A stretch of 64,000 bases of DNA from Haemonchus contortus (Eukaryota; Nematoda; Chromadorea; Rhabditida; Trichostrongylidae). Below are positions 1 to 12,180 of this stretch, piece after piece. Within the stretch, counting starts at the first letter, position 1. Each line of letters begins with the position of its first letter. The notes under the pieces are model-generated. The model did no database searches, was not told the origin of the DNA, and saw only the letters and a program-made list of their open reading frames with translations. The stretch lies in NCBI GenBank assembly GCA_000469685.2, contig LS997563.1, positions 19,213,757 to 19,277,756 of the forward strand, in the 5' to 3' direction. The position numbers were made by a program, and so were the translations under genes.

Positions 1-2180
1 GGGATTTCTTCTATCAGGAAGGAATAAAAGAAAGTAAGCTCTAATAAAGTCAAAGGACTGCTTTTTAGGTTGCTTACTTCAATCGCCGAACACAGAAATG
101 TCAGTTCACATCGGATACTAGCTCTTCAGCACCACTTCCTTGCAAAGATGTTTATGCTGTCCAAATGAAGGAAGGAATTGCTGAGCTGGACCAAGTTCAA
201 AGGTTTTGCATGCAATGTGGAAGTAAGTGCAAGTACATAGTTTTCTGCTATTCCTTCCCTACGGGCTGCTCTGAGAATCTTCATTTTCGAATAAGTTTTG
301 AATGGTTGGTTATATATTGAGTAAATCTCCTCGGATCTACTCAAAGGGATAGCCGTTAAAAATCGTCCACTCGCTCCTCTCGCCGGAGTGTTCGTACCGG
401 GACACATCCGTCCCTAAGTTAATCGAGATGGCAAGAAGACGTATTCTCAAATTTGTGGGGTAACAGGCTTGCGCAACAATGACGGCCAAGTTGTGAATTG
501 CTGCCGGCATGGGTGCGCAGAACTTTCCCTAACCATCTAAGATACATGCCTCACTCCAAAATCGCGCAGATAGTAAGAGAAGGATGACATAGGGTCCACA
601 GCTGTGCATAAAGACTGCTACCACCCACAGCAAAGGGAAGGATACGCAGAGGTCTCCCTAGTTCTTGCGACTCAATGACTTGCTATCAACTACCGTAAGG
701 CAGCTAGCCCGTCCATCCCCCCTCCCCCACTGTCTAGGAGCATAGATAACCATAGTCTTAAAAAAGGAAAGTTCCCTTTCCCGGAAACTAGAACGCGAAA
801 TGTAATGAATGCGACAATATCGTTCGTAGGGAGCCTCAGCTTCGTCTGACTTCATAGCAAACAGATTTCGGTGCCAATCTAAGCTCTGGACCGATCCTTT
901 TTTGTTGTTACCCGGTTCAGATACATTCAGTAACTTGGGGCTTTTTGGAAATTTTTGTTCCAGCAGCAAATGACGTACTGAGCTTCATATAATAGCACTC
1001 TTCAACACGGCTTTTACTAGTCTATCCTGACCCGGGAAATCATATCGATTTCAGGTAATAAAATTAACGGAGGTTCCTCGATCGATAAAAGGCATCCTCT
1101 CAAATATGTACATTCTGCCAGAGGAGAAGGCCAAGCAAAGACGTTTCGATTGGTGGACAATGACTCACAACGATATTTTCCTCGACGACCTAACGATATA
1201 GTTCGTCAGAAGGTGTGCTGTAATTCGATAATCGCTGGATGAGATGTGTAATGGTCTATTCGAATCCAGTGCCAAATATCATAAAAACTCTGAAATATCG
1301 TATTTCAGAAAAGAAAAACTGAATCACGTCGAGCAAAATTCATCCGTCCGGTTAACCGGCAGGGTAAGCTATTATATATTTTTAAGCATACCTTATACTA
1401 TATATAACAGAACGGGTAAGTTTCTGATGAGATAAATAGCCATGCTGTGCCTTTCTACAGCCTGGCAAGAAAGCTCTGCGGCAAGAAGAATGACTTCTTG
1501 GATTAACTTTTTAAACTTTCCAAATTAATAAATATCAGACATATGTTCATCAAAAAGATCAACAGCCTCCCCTTATTCTTTGGGCAAATCACCGCCGATG
1601 CTCTTTGTCTACAGTCAGGAAGCTGTAACTCAAAGAAATCACTGACTACCGTTCTCAGATTATATTCATTTACGATTTTTTTTCCGCAAGGGGGTGCTTC
1701 AGAGGGCGGAGCATACGGTATTCAAAAGGAGCAATAATCCGGATTCACCCTAATGAACAACCTGGAATCAAGCGAGGCCGTTAAACTTTTGACTGATCCC
1801 CTAAGCGAGATTTCGACGTACGATATCTTTTGTAAAGATGCGGTCCGAGCAGTTGTTGACCACTACCAATTGTTGACCCCTTTATGAGCTTTCTAGCGGA
1901 ATAGATCACTCTGACCGAGCGCTTCAAGAATTCCTTCACCCTACCATCAAATCTTATCTCCAATCATGAGGATTATAACCATTTTACCAGTTGATCACAT
2001 TATTGAAGAAGGAAGAAATTGTCATTTTTCAGCTACCACATACCTACCAAAGGAGCGGAATCTATCACGGCATCTTACCATGAAGTATGGAACTACTGCA
2101 AATCAAATATCTTCTGAAAAACGAGTGGGTGTTTTCAGTCTCTCAGTTGTGCTGTTGAGTCAATTCCGCTTTTTGGGATG
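1..2180. other. Unassigned intergenic sequence
   Basis: Nothing supportable was found here. Open frames on both strands are under about 105 codons, have no recognisable motif and show no convincing chain of splice sites. There is no strong repeat similarity to the rest of the window. Confidence 0.4.
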
Positions 2181-2182
2181 CA

Positions 2183-2478
2183 TCTCGCGTTACATTCGGT
2201 GTTGTGGGGTGGGTTAGGAGCAAGTGGCGCCCTATCAGACACGCAGAATATGGAGGCCGGTACTCGTCCGAGCAGACCAAACCTTCCATATGTCTAAAAT
2301 CGGCAACTGGTAACGGACTTGATTGGGATGATAGAAGTACTGACCTGCACATCGGCTGGCTGCCGCAACTCATTTCATAGACCACATGTGCATTCAAGAC
2401 ACCACTACGATTCCGAATGGAAGTCAAATGCAGGGGCGCTCCCGAAAACGGGATTGATTGACGGCAAAAGACCTCATC
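2183..2478 (+). repeat. SINE-A copy, diverged
   Basis: This is a diverged member of the tRNA-derived SINE-A family. It keeps the 'caagtggcgc' stretch after box A, the 'acatcggctgg' block, the 'ccactacgattc' block and the 'gggattgattga' 3' block in the same order as intact copies, but box B has largely decayed. It runs directly into a long C homopolymer. No clear target duplication is visible, so it is probably an old insertion. Confidence 0.7.
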
Positions 2479-2485
2479 CTTGTCC

Positions 2486-2518
2486 CCTCCCCCCCCCCCC
2501 CCCCCCCCCCCTCCCCCT
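2486..2518. repeat. Poly-C tract
   Basis: A run of more than 20 C, broken only by single T residues at its edges, sits directly 3' of the diverged SINE-A copy. It creates artificial proline or glycine stretches in overlapping open frames on both strands. Confidence 0.9.
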
Positions 2519-2599
2519 CTTGGGTTAATGGAAGGTAGTGTGGCAGAAAGACTAATGGTCCTGAAGCGTGGGCCACCTACTGAGGGCTTTTTTTGTTTC

Positions 2600-4437
2600 A
2601 ACATAGACTACAAAACTAGTACTCTTGGAGCAATATGAAAGGCGCGGCACTAGTTTCCACACACGCCTTCAAACAAGGCGGCACATAGTTGACGAAGAGC
2701 CACAGATCATTCCGATCCAAGAAATTGAACGTCTGCAAGTCAAGCATCGAAAGCCTCAATAGAGGTTGCCCTACCCCCTAAGAAGTCTAGGTCTGGCAAC
2801 TGAACAGTAATAAAGTGATGAGCACAATTTTCCACAATCAAATTCTGAGAGAGGAACGACTCATTACAAAAAGGTATCTAACAATCATCACGAACCCTGT
2901 GCGCTCCAACTGGTCGAATAATCCAAAGGAATGGGTAAATCCAGTTGAATAGACCTTATTTTGAATGAGTTACGCCAAGTCGACCAAGTTTACCCACTCG
3001 TTGCAGTTATTTCACAAAGAAATTCAAAATTTTTTAAATTAAACAATATCTGAAAGCAATTTTAACATATTTAGCAACACCGTAATGAATACCATGTATG
3101 CGGTTCGAGCAGTAGTCGGTGGATGGGGGGGGGGTGGGGGGGAAGCTGAGTAGACGGCGTACCCTGAAGTTAAAGTTCGCCTATTCGACGACACATTATA
3201 GTGTGAAACTTTGTAATGAGTGTTATTTGTAGTAACGGTTGACGAATTCATGCTCCGATTGCGAGAATCGCATCCTGCCCTTGATGGCTCGGAAAATCAG
3301 TCTGTAATGAACCAAAGGTCGGAAACGTGATGGCAGAATAACTTCATGTGTGGTCGCATGAGATCTATCCAATTTATTTGTTTATATAAGTCAGCTAGAA
3401 CTTTATGCATCAATAACCAGCTCTCTGACCTGTTCCTGATTTTATTATACTACCGCATGCAATAACTGAACGTTTTAACTACTCTTGTCTGTTTCGGACT
3501 GCGGTTAATGTTGTGAAGTAAGAAAAAAAAGAAAGTATTGAGATAAACCCGTAGTAAGAGTCAAATGGGAAACAGTACCTTGGCTTAATTGGAAGCCATT
3601 CCTCTCTGGAGACGGTAGATCCTTCTTAATTCATTCTAGCAATAGCCTCTTAAAATTCTTTTCAGGGAAGCAGCTTCCCACCGTCATGGAAGAATGGATT
3701 ACTGGGAAGGTTTGATGCAACGAAAAAACGTCATTTTGGCCAAGGTTTTCGAAGGACTCGAATAGTTAGTGGACAGAGTCGAAGGAAAAGTTTCTATCCA
3801 AATCACGATCATGATCGACGGACAAGGTAAGGAGTTCAAAATATTGTGCTGATACTCATGAATAACGCGCTTAAGAACATCTACTCAAGTGGAAAATCTG
3901 CGATCTGAAAGAATTCTTGTTGCTAATAGGGTTTCTGGTGAGGAAGCTGTGACTTGAAGGCAGGAGGCGATCTGTTACGATTTTACATGATTACAAACGC
4001 TATTTTATCACCTCAAGCTGAGGCCAGAGAACAACCATAGCACGATGCTATAAAATTTGTTTAGAAATGTGAAGGGTAGTGAGGGGGGAGGCTCTTTCGT
4101 ATGCTTTGTGCGTTTGAAAGTGGATCGTACCCTGTAAATCATATCCATTCAGTTGCAAGCCCACTCAGGTGTGATGGAGCCTGATTTTCAGACATTTTGA
4201 TATGAAGAAGAATTTTTCTAACATTAGAACTGAAGGGAGTGAGATACTAAAGGCAAGAGCAGAGGTTCTGAAGCGTACCTATTTTACACTTGACTCATGG
4301 GGCAAAAAGGGTTGGTAAAATTGATGTCAAGGAGAAAAGTTGTTAGAATCATGATGCAGGCTAACGTCTTAAGTATAGTTCGTAACGGTACATAATTTCG
4401 AAATAAACTTACGTTACTACTACTTAGTTTAATTATA
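2600..4437. other. Unassigned intergenic sequence with G-rich tract
   Basis: No gene is supportable. A G-rich low-complexity tract occurs at about 3124-3142. The short open frames have no motif and no splice-site support. Confidence 0.4.
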
Positions 4438-4448
4438 TGTGATACGAG

Positions 4449-4750
4449 TGGCAGAGGTGGTGTAGTGGCATGTGGCGCACTATATCACACGCACGGTCAG
4501 GGGTTCAAATCCCGGATCGATGCCCGCCTAGGCCAATCAAGCCTTCCATCTCTCCGGGGTCGGTGAATTGGTACCAGACTCGTCTGGGAGGATAAAAGCA
4601 CTGACTTGTACATCGGCTGGCCACCGCAAGTCCTTGTATAGGCCACATACGCATTCAATGCACCACTACTATTCTGAATGGAAGTCGAGTGCGATGCGCA
4701 TCCCTCAGACGGGATTGATTAACGCCAAGAATTTATCATTTATCCTTATC
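4449..4750 (+). repeat. SINE-A copy, full length with 11-bp TSD
   Basis: This is a full-length 302-bp tRNA-derived SINE. The 5' head carries an RNA polymerase III box A (TGGTGTAGTGG) and, about 40 bp later, a box B-like motif (GGTTCAAATCC). A family-specific body follows (the 'gtacatcggctgg' and 'gggattgattaacgccaa' blocks) and then a T/ATCC-rich tail. It is flanked by the direct repeat TGTGATACGAG at 4438-4448 and 4751-4761, an 11-bp target-site duplication. The tRNA-like head does not make this a functional tRNA gene. Confidence 0.9.
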
Positions 4751-4764
4751 TGTGATACGAGATT

Positions 4765-7570
4765 TCTCATGTAACGGCGGCTTTGGACGGTGCTGAATAA
4801 GGAACAAATGAAAACCTATAAAACTGACCACCAGACTATTGACAAAGGTAACTATGAAGGATGGAAATTTTTGGAAACAGACATATACTTATGCGTCGTT
4901 CCTATTGGCGATTGCAGCCATTTCTGTCAAGGATTCATTTGCGTAAACTCTAAATAAGCCGAGTTTAAAGTGGATTAAATATTGCGATTCATTTACAGGT
5001 TACAATCGCTTGGAAATCTGAACACAGCGCTATATTTCAAGAAGAAAAGGAAGGGATCGGGGAATGCAAAGTGATGCAGCGGGTTTAAAGGCTCATTATC
5101 CTTGTTGTTATTATACTTTGTGCCAGAATCGATACGCTTTTGAGAATACTGGCTCAATCATTGTCTACCTAGGCAAAGACAAGTGAATTATTAAGACTTT
5201 ATTTATTACCACCATTGATTTCTGCTTAGCATGTATGACATTCTCATTTTACTAGGGTCTCAAGACATCATTAATCACATTTTATAGACTTTTCCTTTTT
5301 ATATTACCATCGATGTACATTACGAAAATCTCGAGCTAGGTACATAGAGAATCAAGGAATTTCTTGCTCGTTGGCCACGTATGCTAGTAAGTCGAGGAAA
5401 ATGCAAAAATAAAGTTTTGCAGCTTTGAGTCTTTATTCAAACGTACAAGTGTTCGTCTGTGTTCGCGATCGACTTCTGGTTTCCAAAAAAACGACCATTT
5501 TAGAAAAAAATTCCATTGAAATCAATTCAATCATCATCCTTCAAATGAAAAACAACTCAAGCATTGCATAGTATCAAGGCCTCAGAAAAAAGAACGAGCT
5601 CTATGGATTGGTGAGTGGGGAAGAGGGAGCGGCTAGTCAGTAATTCACTGATTAGTTCATCAGAAAACTCGAATATTCTGAGCAAAAAATCGAAAACTGA
5701 TTTGTATTTACGCGATATACTGAATCTCTCCGATTGTTCTCATGACGATCAAGACAAAGCAGGGGTCGCGGCGGGCACCCGCTCCACGAGTCAATCTAAA
5801 ATGTTGACGAGGAGATGTGGGGTGTGTGCCGACGTGATTTGCAAGCAGAACACAAGAGAACTGCTCTTGAAAAGCTCGATCTGTCACGGTGTTCTTTTCC
5901 TTGCGTGGTACTCTATGATGGTATGTATCTGCATTCCTGCAATCCGGCTACGACAACCATCGTGACACTGCGCCTTAATACCATGCGTAATCCCCAAGAC
6001 ACTGCACTGCACGAGCGTTCGACACATCCGATCACCACTCGTAGTGTAGAGCAGGAGTTCCCACTTGATCCATCCCTACGACGATCTTGGGAGTGATCTT
6101 AGTTTTACCATCCACGGACTGCGCACTGAGAGCTGTCCGGGGAACCGACAGTTTCGCAGAAGAGAAAGGGGTTCGTTACTGTTAGAGAATGAATCTCACC
6201 CGTGGCTGCTTAAATAGTCCTTGGGTGGTGTTCTTCACGCCACCTTGTCGGTCCTCAACGTATGCTGCGCGTAATCCGTCCTCGTACAATATCTCAAAAG
6301 AGCTAAGGCAAATAATAGACAACGGACTGCGGGCGACGATAGCACATAGGGTCAGCGAGAGAGCATTAGAAAAGTATTCAGCCGATACGGGAAGAGGAAT
6401 CCGAAGCTGTTTCCTATAGGCCATCTTCTTTTTATGCTCGCCGGTACGCAGGCAATAGGCTCCAGGCTGCTGCAAAAGCGCGGTAGAACTCACTGCAGAG
6501 CTTTGGTGACAGTCCAATATACGTTCAAGTTGCTCTGCTTGCTCATGTGTGATACGGTTTAACGACCGCAATGGATGACAATGTGCAGAAGAGGTCGTAC
6601 GAAAGTCACGACAGTAGGCACCTGGGGATCACGAAAGCAACTTTTAGCTCATATCGTAAGGGGAAATCAACGCCGTGATCAGAGACAGTTTCCTTATGTT
6701 AGTAGACAAGTCAGATCAAGTCCATCTATGATTGAAAACTCTGCATCTCAGAACATCTGCTAATTGCCCTCTTCACATTAGAAGTATTAGAGCATCAAAT
6801 AACACCACGCGATTGACTTCGCATTAAGTAGTTACCCCTCCAGTGGCCACCACCCAATGTAGTATATGTACATTAGGTTTTTGAAGTTTTTTGTAATCAC
6901 AAATCACAATAACAAACCCAGCCGACGAATTGGCTAATGAAAAACAGGTGATATCGCTGAAGCTGATAAGATAGAACTGGGTGAGAGTTAGTGAGCAACC
7001 AAATTGTTGGCGATCATGATCACCGTGTTTCGCTCATTGAATGAGCCTTCAGTATTTTCGAGAGGATGTCACCTTTTGTATTCAACTACAGCATAAGATT
7101 GACCAGCACCGTGGTGTACGACGGGTCTACCCTTTTGGCGAACGCGTCCAAGAAGAGGGCTGTTTAGCGGATTCTGGGAGTTTTTTGTTTTTTAGACATT
7201 TTTGTATCCCTGATACCCCACAAACTTTTTACTGAAGCATATGATAGTCGAACGAGACGTGGCAATCTCTAAGGACATCTTGACACCCTTATCACTAAGA
7301 TGTGCCTAAAAGTAGAAGACGTGATGCAAGGAATTTCTTTGTGCCGAATTTTTTTTTTATTTTAATCGGCTTTCGGCACTGTTCTTTTTGTGTGATTTTT
7401 TATCGAAAACGTGAGTGCTTTCCTGTGAGTACTGAGAAACAACACAGTAATCACGGGAACAGCCCCTATCCCAAAAAAAATATTTTGATTTCAATTGATG
7501 GGAATAGCTCAGATAGAAATGGGCCTACGATAACTGGAACATTTCGAAACATATATGACTTGGTTACACA
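4765..7570. other. Unassigned sequence with unsupported ORFs
   Basis: Open frames of up to about 130 codons occur here (for example 5615-5965 on + and 6182-6571 on -), but none has a recognised domain, signal peptide or consistent splice sites. I could not assign a gene. Confidence 0.35.
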
Positions 7571-7574
7571 AATA

Positions 7575-8108
7575 TCAAGCAGGTGGCGCACTAGCCCACA
7601 CATGGTCGTGAGAACGAATCCCGAGTATTGGCAGCGGTCAAGCAAGCCTTCTATCCTACCGGGGTGACGGAACTTACGTGCGTCCGAGGATGCGCGCGGC
7701 AAATTGCGCGGCGAAGTGCGTGGGGATTCGAACGACTCTGGCGCCTATCATTGCGGTCCAAATTTGAAGTAGAGTAGATTAGTAGTATCAGCTGACCCTA
7801 ATCTACTACTCTACTTCGAGTTTGGGCCCCAATGATAGGCGCCAGAGTCGTTCGAATCACCACGCATTTCGCCGCGCAATTTGCCGCGCGCATTCTCGGA
7901 CGCACGTAAGTACCCATACCCAGCCTACCGGGGTCGATTAATTTGTATAAGACGCGCCCTGTAGAAATCAACGCTGACTTGCACATCGGCAGGTGTGCTC
8001 AAGCCATTGTACTTGCATCCAAACACCGTTACGATTCTGAGTGGAAGTCGCAGGCGAGGACCACTACACAAATGGAACTGATTGATCCCGGAAATCTTCA
8101 CTTTGTAG
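7575..8108 (+). repeat. SINE-A copy interrupted by a palindromic MITE
   Basis: The 5' half is at 7575-7661 (the 'caggtggcgcactagccc' block, a box B-like 'gaacgaatcccga', then 'ctaccggg'). The 3' half resumes at 7931-8108 with the 'gacttgcacatcggc', 'cgttacgattctgagtgg' and 'ggaactgattgatcccg' blocks. Between them lies the 260-bp palindromic element at 7662-7921. The SINE inserted first and was then split. Confidence 0.75.
7662..7921. mobile_element. Palindromic long-TIR MITE, copy 1
   Basis: About 260 bp, almost wholly one inverted repeat. The left arm starts near 'acttacgtgcgtccgag' and the right arm ends with its complement; arms are about 115 bp around a loop of roughly 20-25 bp. It is flanked by an imperfect 9-bp direct repeat (ATCCTACCG at 7653-7661 and AGCCTACCG at 7922-7930). 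A second copy lies at 25978-26233. The long arms and 9-11-bp duplications suggest a Mutator-like foldback element, but no transposase is present, so the superfamily is an inference. Confidence 0.8.
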
Positions 8109-8275
8109 CTTCGAATAAACTTTTTGTACTATTTATATTTTAGTTCAAGGTAACCAAAGATGGGTCAGAAAAGCTGAAAAATCTAATATAAAGTCCAAGT
8201 TTATCAAAGAAAAAAAAGTTTAGCACTGCATTGCCGTACAGGTTGGTTATGGCCGAACCGCATTATTGGTCAACG

Positions 8276-8299
8276 TTTCGACTGGATCGTCGTCTTCAG
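8276..8299 (-). ncRNA. Candidate hammerhead-ribozyme core (Penelope-like type)
   Basis: Read on the minus strand, this carries CUGAAGA, a 3-bp stem (GAC/GUC, C-bulged) closed by a 6-nt loop, then GAAAC. That matches the CUGANGA-stem II-GAAA core order of hammerhead ribozymes, and the minimal layout resembles the short-stem ribozymes found in Penelope-like elements. Stem III and the cleavage triplet are not clear, and no Penelope reverse transcriptase is nearby. Chance similarity is possible. Confidence 0.3.
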
Positions 8300-8339
8300 G
8301 ACCTGAAAATAGGGGTAAAAGCATTGGATAAGCCATCCT

Positions 8340-10095
8340 AGCTCAAGGCGCAAACGAAATTTTCCGTTTGAGTCATTCATTCATGCTATGGAGTGCCCCT
8401 GATCAGGATGTGGGTTCTTCTACGCAAAGGGCATGTCGCACTATTGTGGAAGATTTGAGTTTGCAGTGTAGGATATCGCCATTGCCAAGAGGCCACTGCG
8501 CGTTTGCCATAGGAATTTAGTTGGAAATCGGAGCTGACATCGTTCCTTGACCCGTTGTTTACAGTTTTCCTCCTATGGATCCTCAATGATCCTCTCCATT
8601 CGGTAGCATCCGTTGAACAAGACTGAAATGTTTTAAGTTTTCAGGCTGAATCACTTTTTTCCTTAAGTCATTTCCTAAGCGATCATGTTCCCCTCTACAC
8701 AAACTATCGCAGTTGAAAAGAGTGGTAAACCTTACTGGAGCGAATTGGTCCAGCTTTTTCCTTTCACATTTCTGATGCTCAGATTTGTTGAGAGCCTGTA
8801 TTTGCTACAAGAGCGTCTCGAATTTTCTTCATGAACTCAATCTTAACTGAACGAACGCAATTTTAACTGAACCAGAAAAGGCCCTGGACTCTAGAATTCA
8901 AGTAAATGTCGTTGCAGTATTGAAGAAGCAGTAGATCGTCCCTACGAATATCGTTTCCCAAAAGAAGAAAAAGCTTCTGCGGTAGGAGAGCAGAAGACTA
9001 GACTATACTCTATTATTACCAGAATTGACTTAGGTGCGTGTTCGATATAAGATTTCTACGGTATTTTAAAGTTTTTCGGCTTGTGAAGGAATTCGCTTAG
9101 ATTCGGTGCACTTCGTACTAGCGAACTGTAATCTTAGGGTACGGCAAGGTGATAAAACTCAATAATGACAGGCTCACTGATATGATAGTTCTTTTCTTTC
9201 GACAATGATAACAAATCAACTGACATAAAATTTCTTGTTCGAATAAAATTTTCGGTTGGAGACTTCGACCACTGATTAAACGATGAAGGTATAACGTAAT
9301 GGTCTGTTGCGCTTTGCACTTGAGTGGTTACACAGAATTGCGTACTCGTGGAAAGGAGCTACAAAATTGTGTATCAGGAACATAAGAAGCACTCTACCTG
9401 ATCAACTTCCGTCTGAGTGGATGATTCGGAACTCTTAGCCTAATTTCTAGAGCCTGGCATTACCGCGTGACATTTGTTAGATCACAAAGCTGGGTTATAG
9501 TGGTGTCCCAAGAAGGCGTGAAGTCAAAATCTCGCCGACCCAGCTGTCCTCCCTCCCTCCTTTCCCCTTTGGCTGAGTAGAAGAACTACGATGTGTAATC
9601 GAAAACGAGTTTCTGAACCACCACGGGCTCGCCGTGCTGGTCCCATACTTCTCTGTACTTGAGCCTTTGCGAAGACGCAGAGCACATGAAGTATGTAGCT
9701 ATCTCCATATGAGTTTTCACCCTTATCTTTTATTTTCTTTCTCAGTGCGGCCATTCAAATGTTCCAGGCCAGAACAAGCCTAAGCCGGTGCTGTTGCAAA
9801 AACGCATTCACGTTGTATGCATGTATGCTCTGATGCAATTGGGCCAAGTGTTGTCAACGCCTCTCGGCAGAGGTGTCGAAGAGAACGAGGTCGAGGCATT
9901 CATCACAGAGAAGTCAATGAGCTTACTAGTAACAGCGACGAATTCTCTCGAGCTCGCCGAAGGGACCATTGATACGTTCGGGAACCGCCGGACTTCGCAC
10001 ACCACGTGCCGGATGAAGCCCGGCGCACTGTTACGGTCGTGTACCTGATGAAGCCAAGATTAAATAGTTTCAGTTCACGTGTAAACAGTTTATAG
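8340..10095. other. Unassigned intergenic sequence
   Basis: Short open frames only (under 90 codons). No motifs, splice chains or repeats shared with the rest of the window were recognised. Confidence 0.4.
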
Positions 10096-10184
10096 AACAA
10101 ATGAATAATATTCCAACAGTATTGAACCGTTATAATTGGGAACTGGTTCGTAAGTTAAGGTATTTAGGATGGAATCGAGAAAAC

Positions 10185-10286
10185 AAGACTCTGTGTAGTT
10201 CGACACCAAACACAGTCCATTTATATACGCATATTGCAGCTGACCTGCACGACGGCTTACGAAAAGGAGCCACTGCCAAGTTCTAG
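10185..10286 (+). repeat. Inverted repeat arm flanking RTE relic (left)
   Basis: About 100 bp ending in 'gagccactgccaagtt' reappear in opposite orientation at about 11326-11430. The pair brackets the RTE-type reverse-transcriptase relic. The arms may be two copies of a dispersed repeat, or parts of two opposed insertions. Confidence 0.65.
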
Positions 10287-10324
10287 ATTTGATGATTTGT
10301 TGACTGCTGATACATCGCCATGAT

Positions 10325-10944
10325 GATGATTGTTGAAAAACGTCGATAAGTTTACTTATCCCGGGAGTACGATAACCGATGATGGTGATATCAAAACAGA
10401 CGTTTGTAGCCGGATTGCGAAAGCTACAGATGTGTTCAGGAGACTCCAGCCAATAATAGTCACTATCGTCCATATCCCGAAACATGAAGATCTACCTATA
10501 TTCTTCCATTGTGATCCCTACCGCAATTTATGCAAGCGAAACACGGAAATACATGGCGAATTTAACCAAAAAGATGGATGCTTTCTACCAGAGATGTCTG
10601 CGAAGGATCATGAAGATAAGGTACGCGGATCACGTCACAATGAGGAAGTTCTGCGTCGCTCTGGTATGAATAGCCTCCACGTGATTGTGGCACGGCGTAG
10701 ACTTCGATTGGTCGGTCACGTGTTGCGTATGTCGCAGCAACGTATCCCAAGAATGGCTATGTATTGGACACCTAAAAGAGCCAACCGAGGAAGAGGCCGT
10801 CCAAGAAACACGTGGAGAAAAACATTCGATAACGACCTCAGAGTCATGAATGTTTCCAGGGACGAAGGAGAAGGCATTGCACAAGACCGGCAACAGTGGA
10901 AAGATTTCATCGCTCGATATGCCCAACGGCATAGGAGGAACTAA
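10325..10944 (+). pseudogene. RTE/BovB-type retrotransposon relic (C-terminal RT region)
   Basis: This is a frameshifted fragment of the C-terminal half of a non-LTR reverse-transcriptase polyprotein. The reading begins with a 'YPGSTITDDGDI' segment, equivalent to the YLGS block that follows the RT palm in RTE-type elements. It moves to another frame for 'IPTAIYASETRK' at about 10484-10669, then returns for 'RLRLVGHVLRM', 'GRGRPRNTWRK' and a C-terminal 'DRQQWKDFIARYA'. Endonuclease and catalytic RT motifs are absent. It belongs to a different subfamily from the full-length element at 31130-34527, judging by these motifs. It is a dead 5'-truncated copy. Confidence 0.8.
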
Positions 10945-10984
10945 TAAGGTCTAAGGTAGGGATACATCGCCGCAGTACGAATCC

Positions 10985-11095
10985 GGATGTCTCACAATGT
11001 TGGGAACTTGTGGGCAAAACTTTGGCCTCGAGCGAGACTCAAAACCGTCCGAGGCCGAAGCTTTGCCCTCAAATCGCGAACCTCGTGAGACCTAC
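10985..11095. repeat. Hairpin related to the SINE-B tail
   Basis: A roughly 100-bp near-perfect inverted repeat. The left arm ('tcacaatgttgggaactt...gggcaaaac') and the complementary right arm correspond to the tail block of SINE-B, with most of the tRNA-like middle missing. It looks like an internally deleted version of the foldback retroposon at 13396-13685. Confidence 0.6.
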
Positions 11096-11198
11096 TGCCA
11101 AGCTTTTTCGTAAGTGCAGGTGGCTGAGGAATGTGGCTTTTCCCATAAAGTATAGAATTATTCATTATCTGTGAGTGTCTGAGGTTATTTGGGAGGTA

Positions 11199-11325
11199 AT
11201 ATCGATCAAACGAAAATAGTTGATGGGGAAGCCCTAACTAGGTGGCACTTCATTATCACGGTTTGACTCATTTATTTTGTCCTAGTTAGGACCTTCCCAT
11301 CTGATATTTTCGTTTGATCGATATC
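11199..11325. repeat. Foldback element / long hairpin
   Basis: Arms of about 45 bp ('atatcgatcaaacgaaaata...' and its complement ending '...cgtttgatcgatat') surround a loop of about 38 bp. It directly abuts the inverted repeat arm that starts at about 11326. No transposase and no clear target duplication are seen. Confidence 0.75.
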
Positions 11326-11430
11326 TTAAACTTGGCAGTGGCTCCTTTTCGTGAGCCATCGTGCAGTTCAGCTGCAATATGCGTGTGTAAACGGACTGCG
11401 ACTGGTGTCGAAGCCGCTTTTGGATTCACC
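11326..11430 (-). repeat. Inverted repeat arm flanking RTE relic (right)
   Basis: Minus-strand copy of the repeat at 10185-10286, sharing the 'aacttggcagtggctcc' block read on + and the 'gcagctgaactgcacgat' block read on -. Confidence 0.65.
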
Positions 11431-12087
11431 TGATCGCTTCCAGTTCTCTTTTCCCTCGACGGTTCTAAATAGCATAACAATGTCAATATTAGGACTCCGT
11501 ACTCATCCCAGTTATTAAATATAATCTTGTTAGAGCTGTACTGCTTTAGTTCACATTGTAGGGAAACTATCCGCATGGCAGGCAAGACAGAATTGAGAAG
11601 GGATAGGCAAAGTGAGGCAGAATTACCACACGTGCACTAAAGCCATAATAATAAAACAATTATTTATGAGCGCACGTGTTCTGTCTGCGAGTGGAATTTT
11701 ATTGTTCTGTCCTTCAAGATAATCCGGAGGAAAGCGCATGATGTATGCGGGAAGAAATTATCATTAACAGGAACTATACTTGAATCGGAGAAAAGTATTC
11801 GGATAAACCTGAGTTTATTGCAGGACCTCTATTTCTGAGTCTAACACCTCTCAAAAAGTTCATAGAATTCCTTAATTTGTAGCTTTCCTAACTGTAAGAG
11901 AAAGTAAGAGAAAAAGAGTGTTGACCTCTGAGCATGTCGTACTCTATCTTCAGCTACGTGTTTTAGTCCCATAGAGGGAGAACGGAAAGATAAAGAATCG
12001 TTCTCATTTCAGATCAGTTGCAGTAGTTTCTCATCATACTTGTAGAACTCCAACAATTCTATAAACTCACAAGGTCCAAAACTCATG

Positions 12088-12180
12088 AAAAAAATGAGGT
12101 CTAGGACGGGATTCGAACTCGTACTTGTGCTATGAAGGCATCTGCTCTTAATCCCGTACCCTATCATTAGACTTTATTAC
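12088..12180 (-). repeat. SINE-B tRNA-like head, partial copy
   Basis: The minus strand reads a tRNA-like segment with box B-like GAGTTCGAATCCCG and the 'attaagagca' stretch, matching the head of SINE-B at 39695 and 13396. The tail is missing or too diverged to see. Confidence 0.55.

Noticed and set aside
2143..2604. 153-codon minus-strand frame with a polyglycine run
   Set aside because: The length comes from the poly-C tract and a SINE-A copy; composition and overlap show it is repeat-derived, not a gene.
4449..4540. tRNA gene suggested by box A and box B
   Set aside because: The same head recurs about 12 times attached to a common non-tRNA body with target duplications, so it is a SINE head. 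I could not fold a full cloverleaf with a clear anticodon arm.
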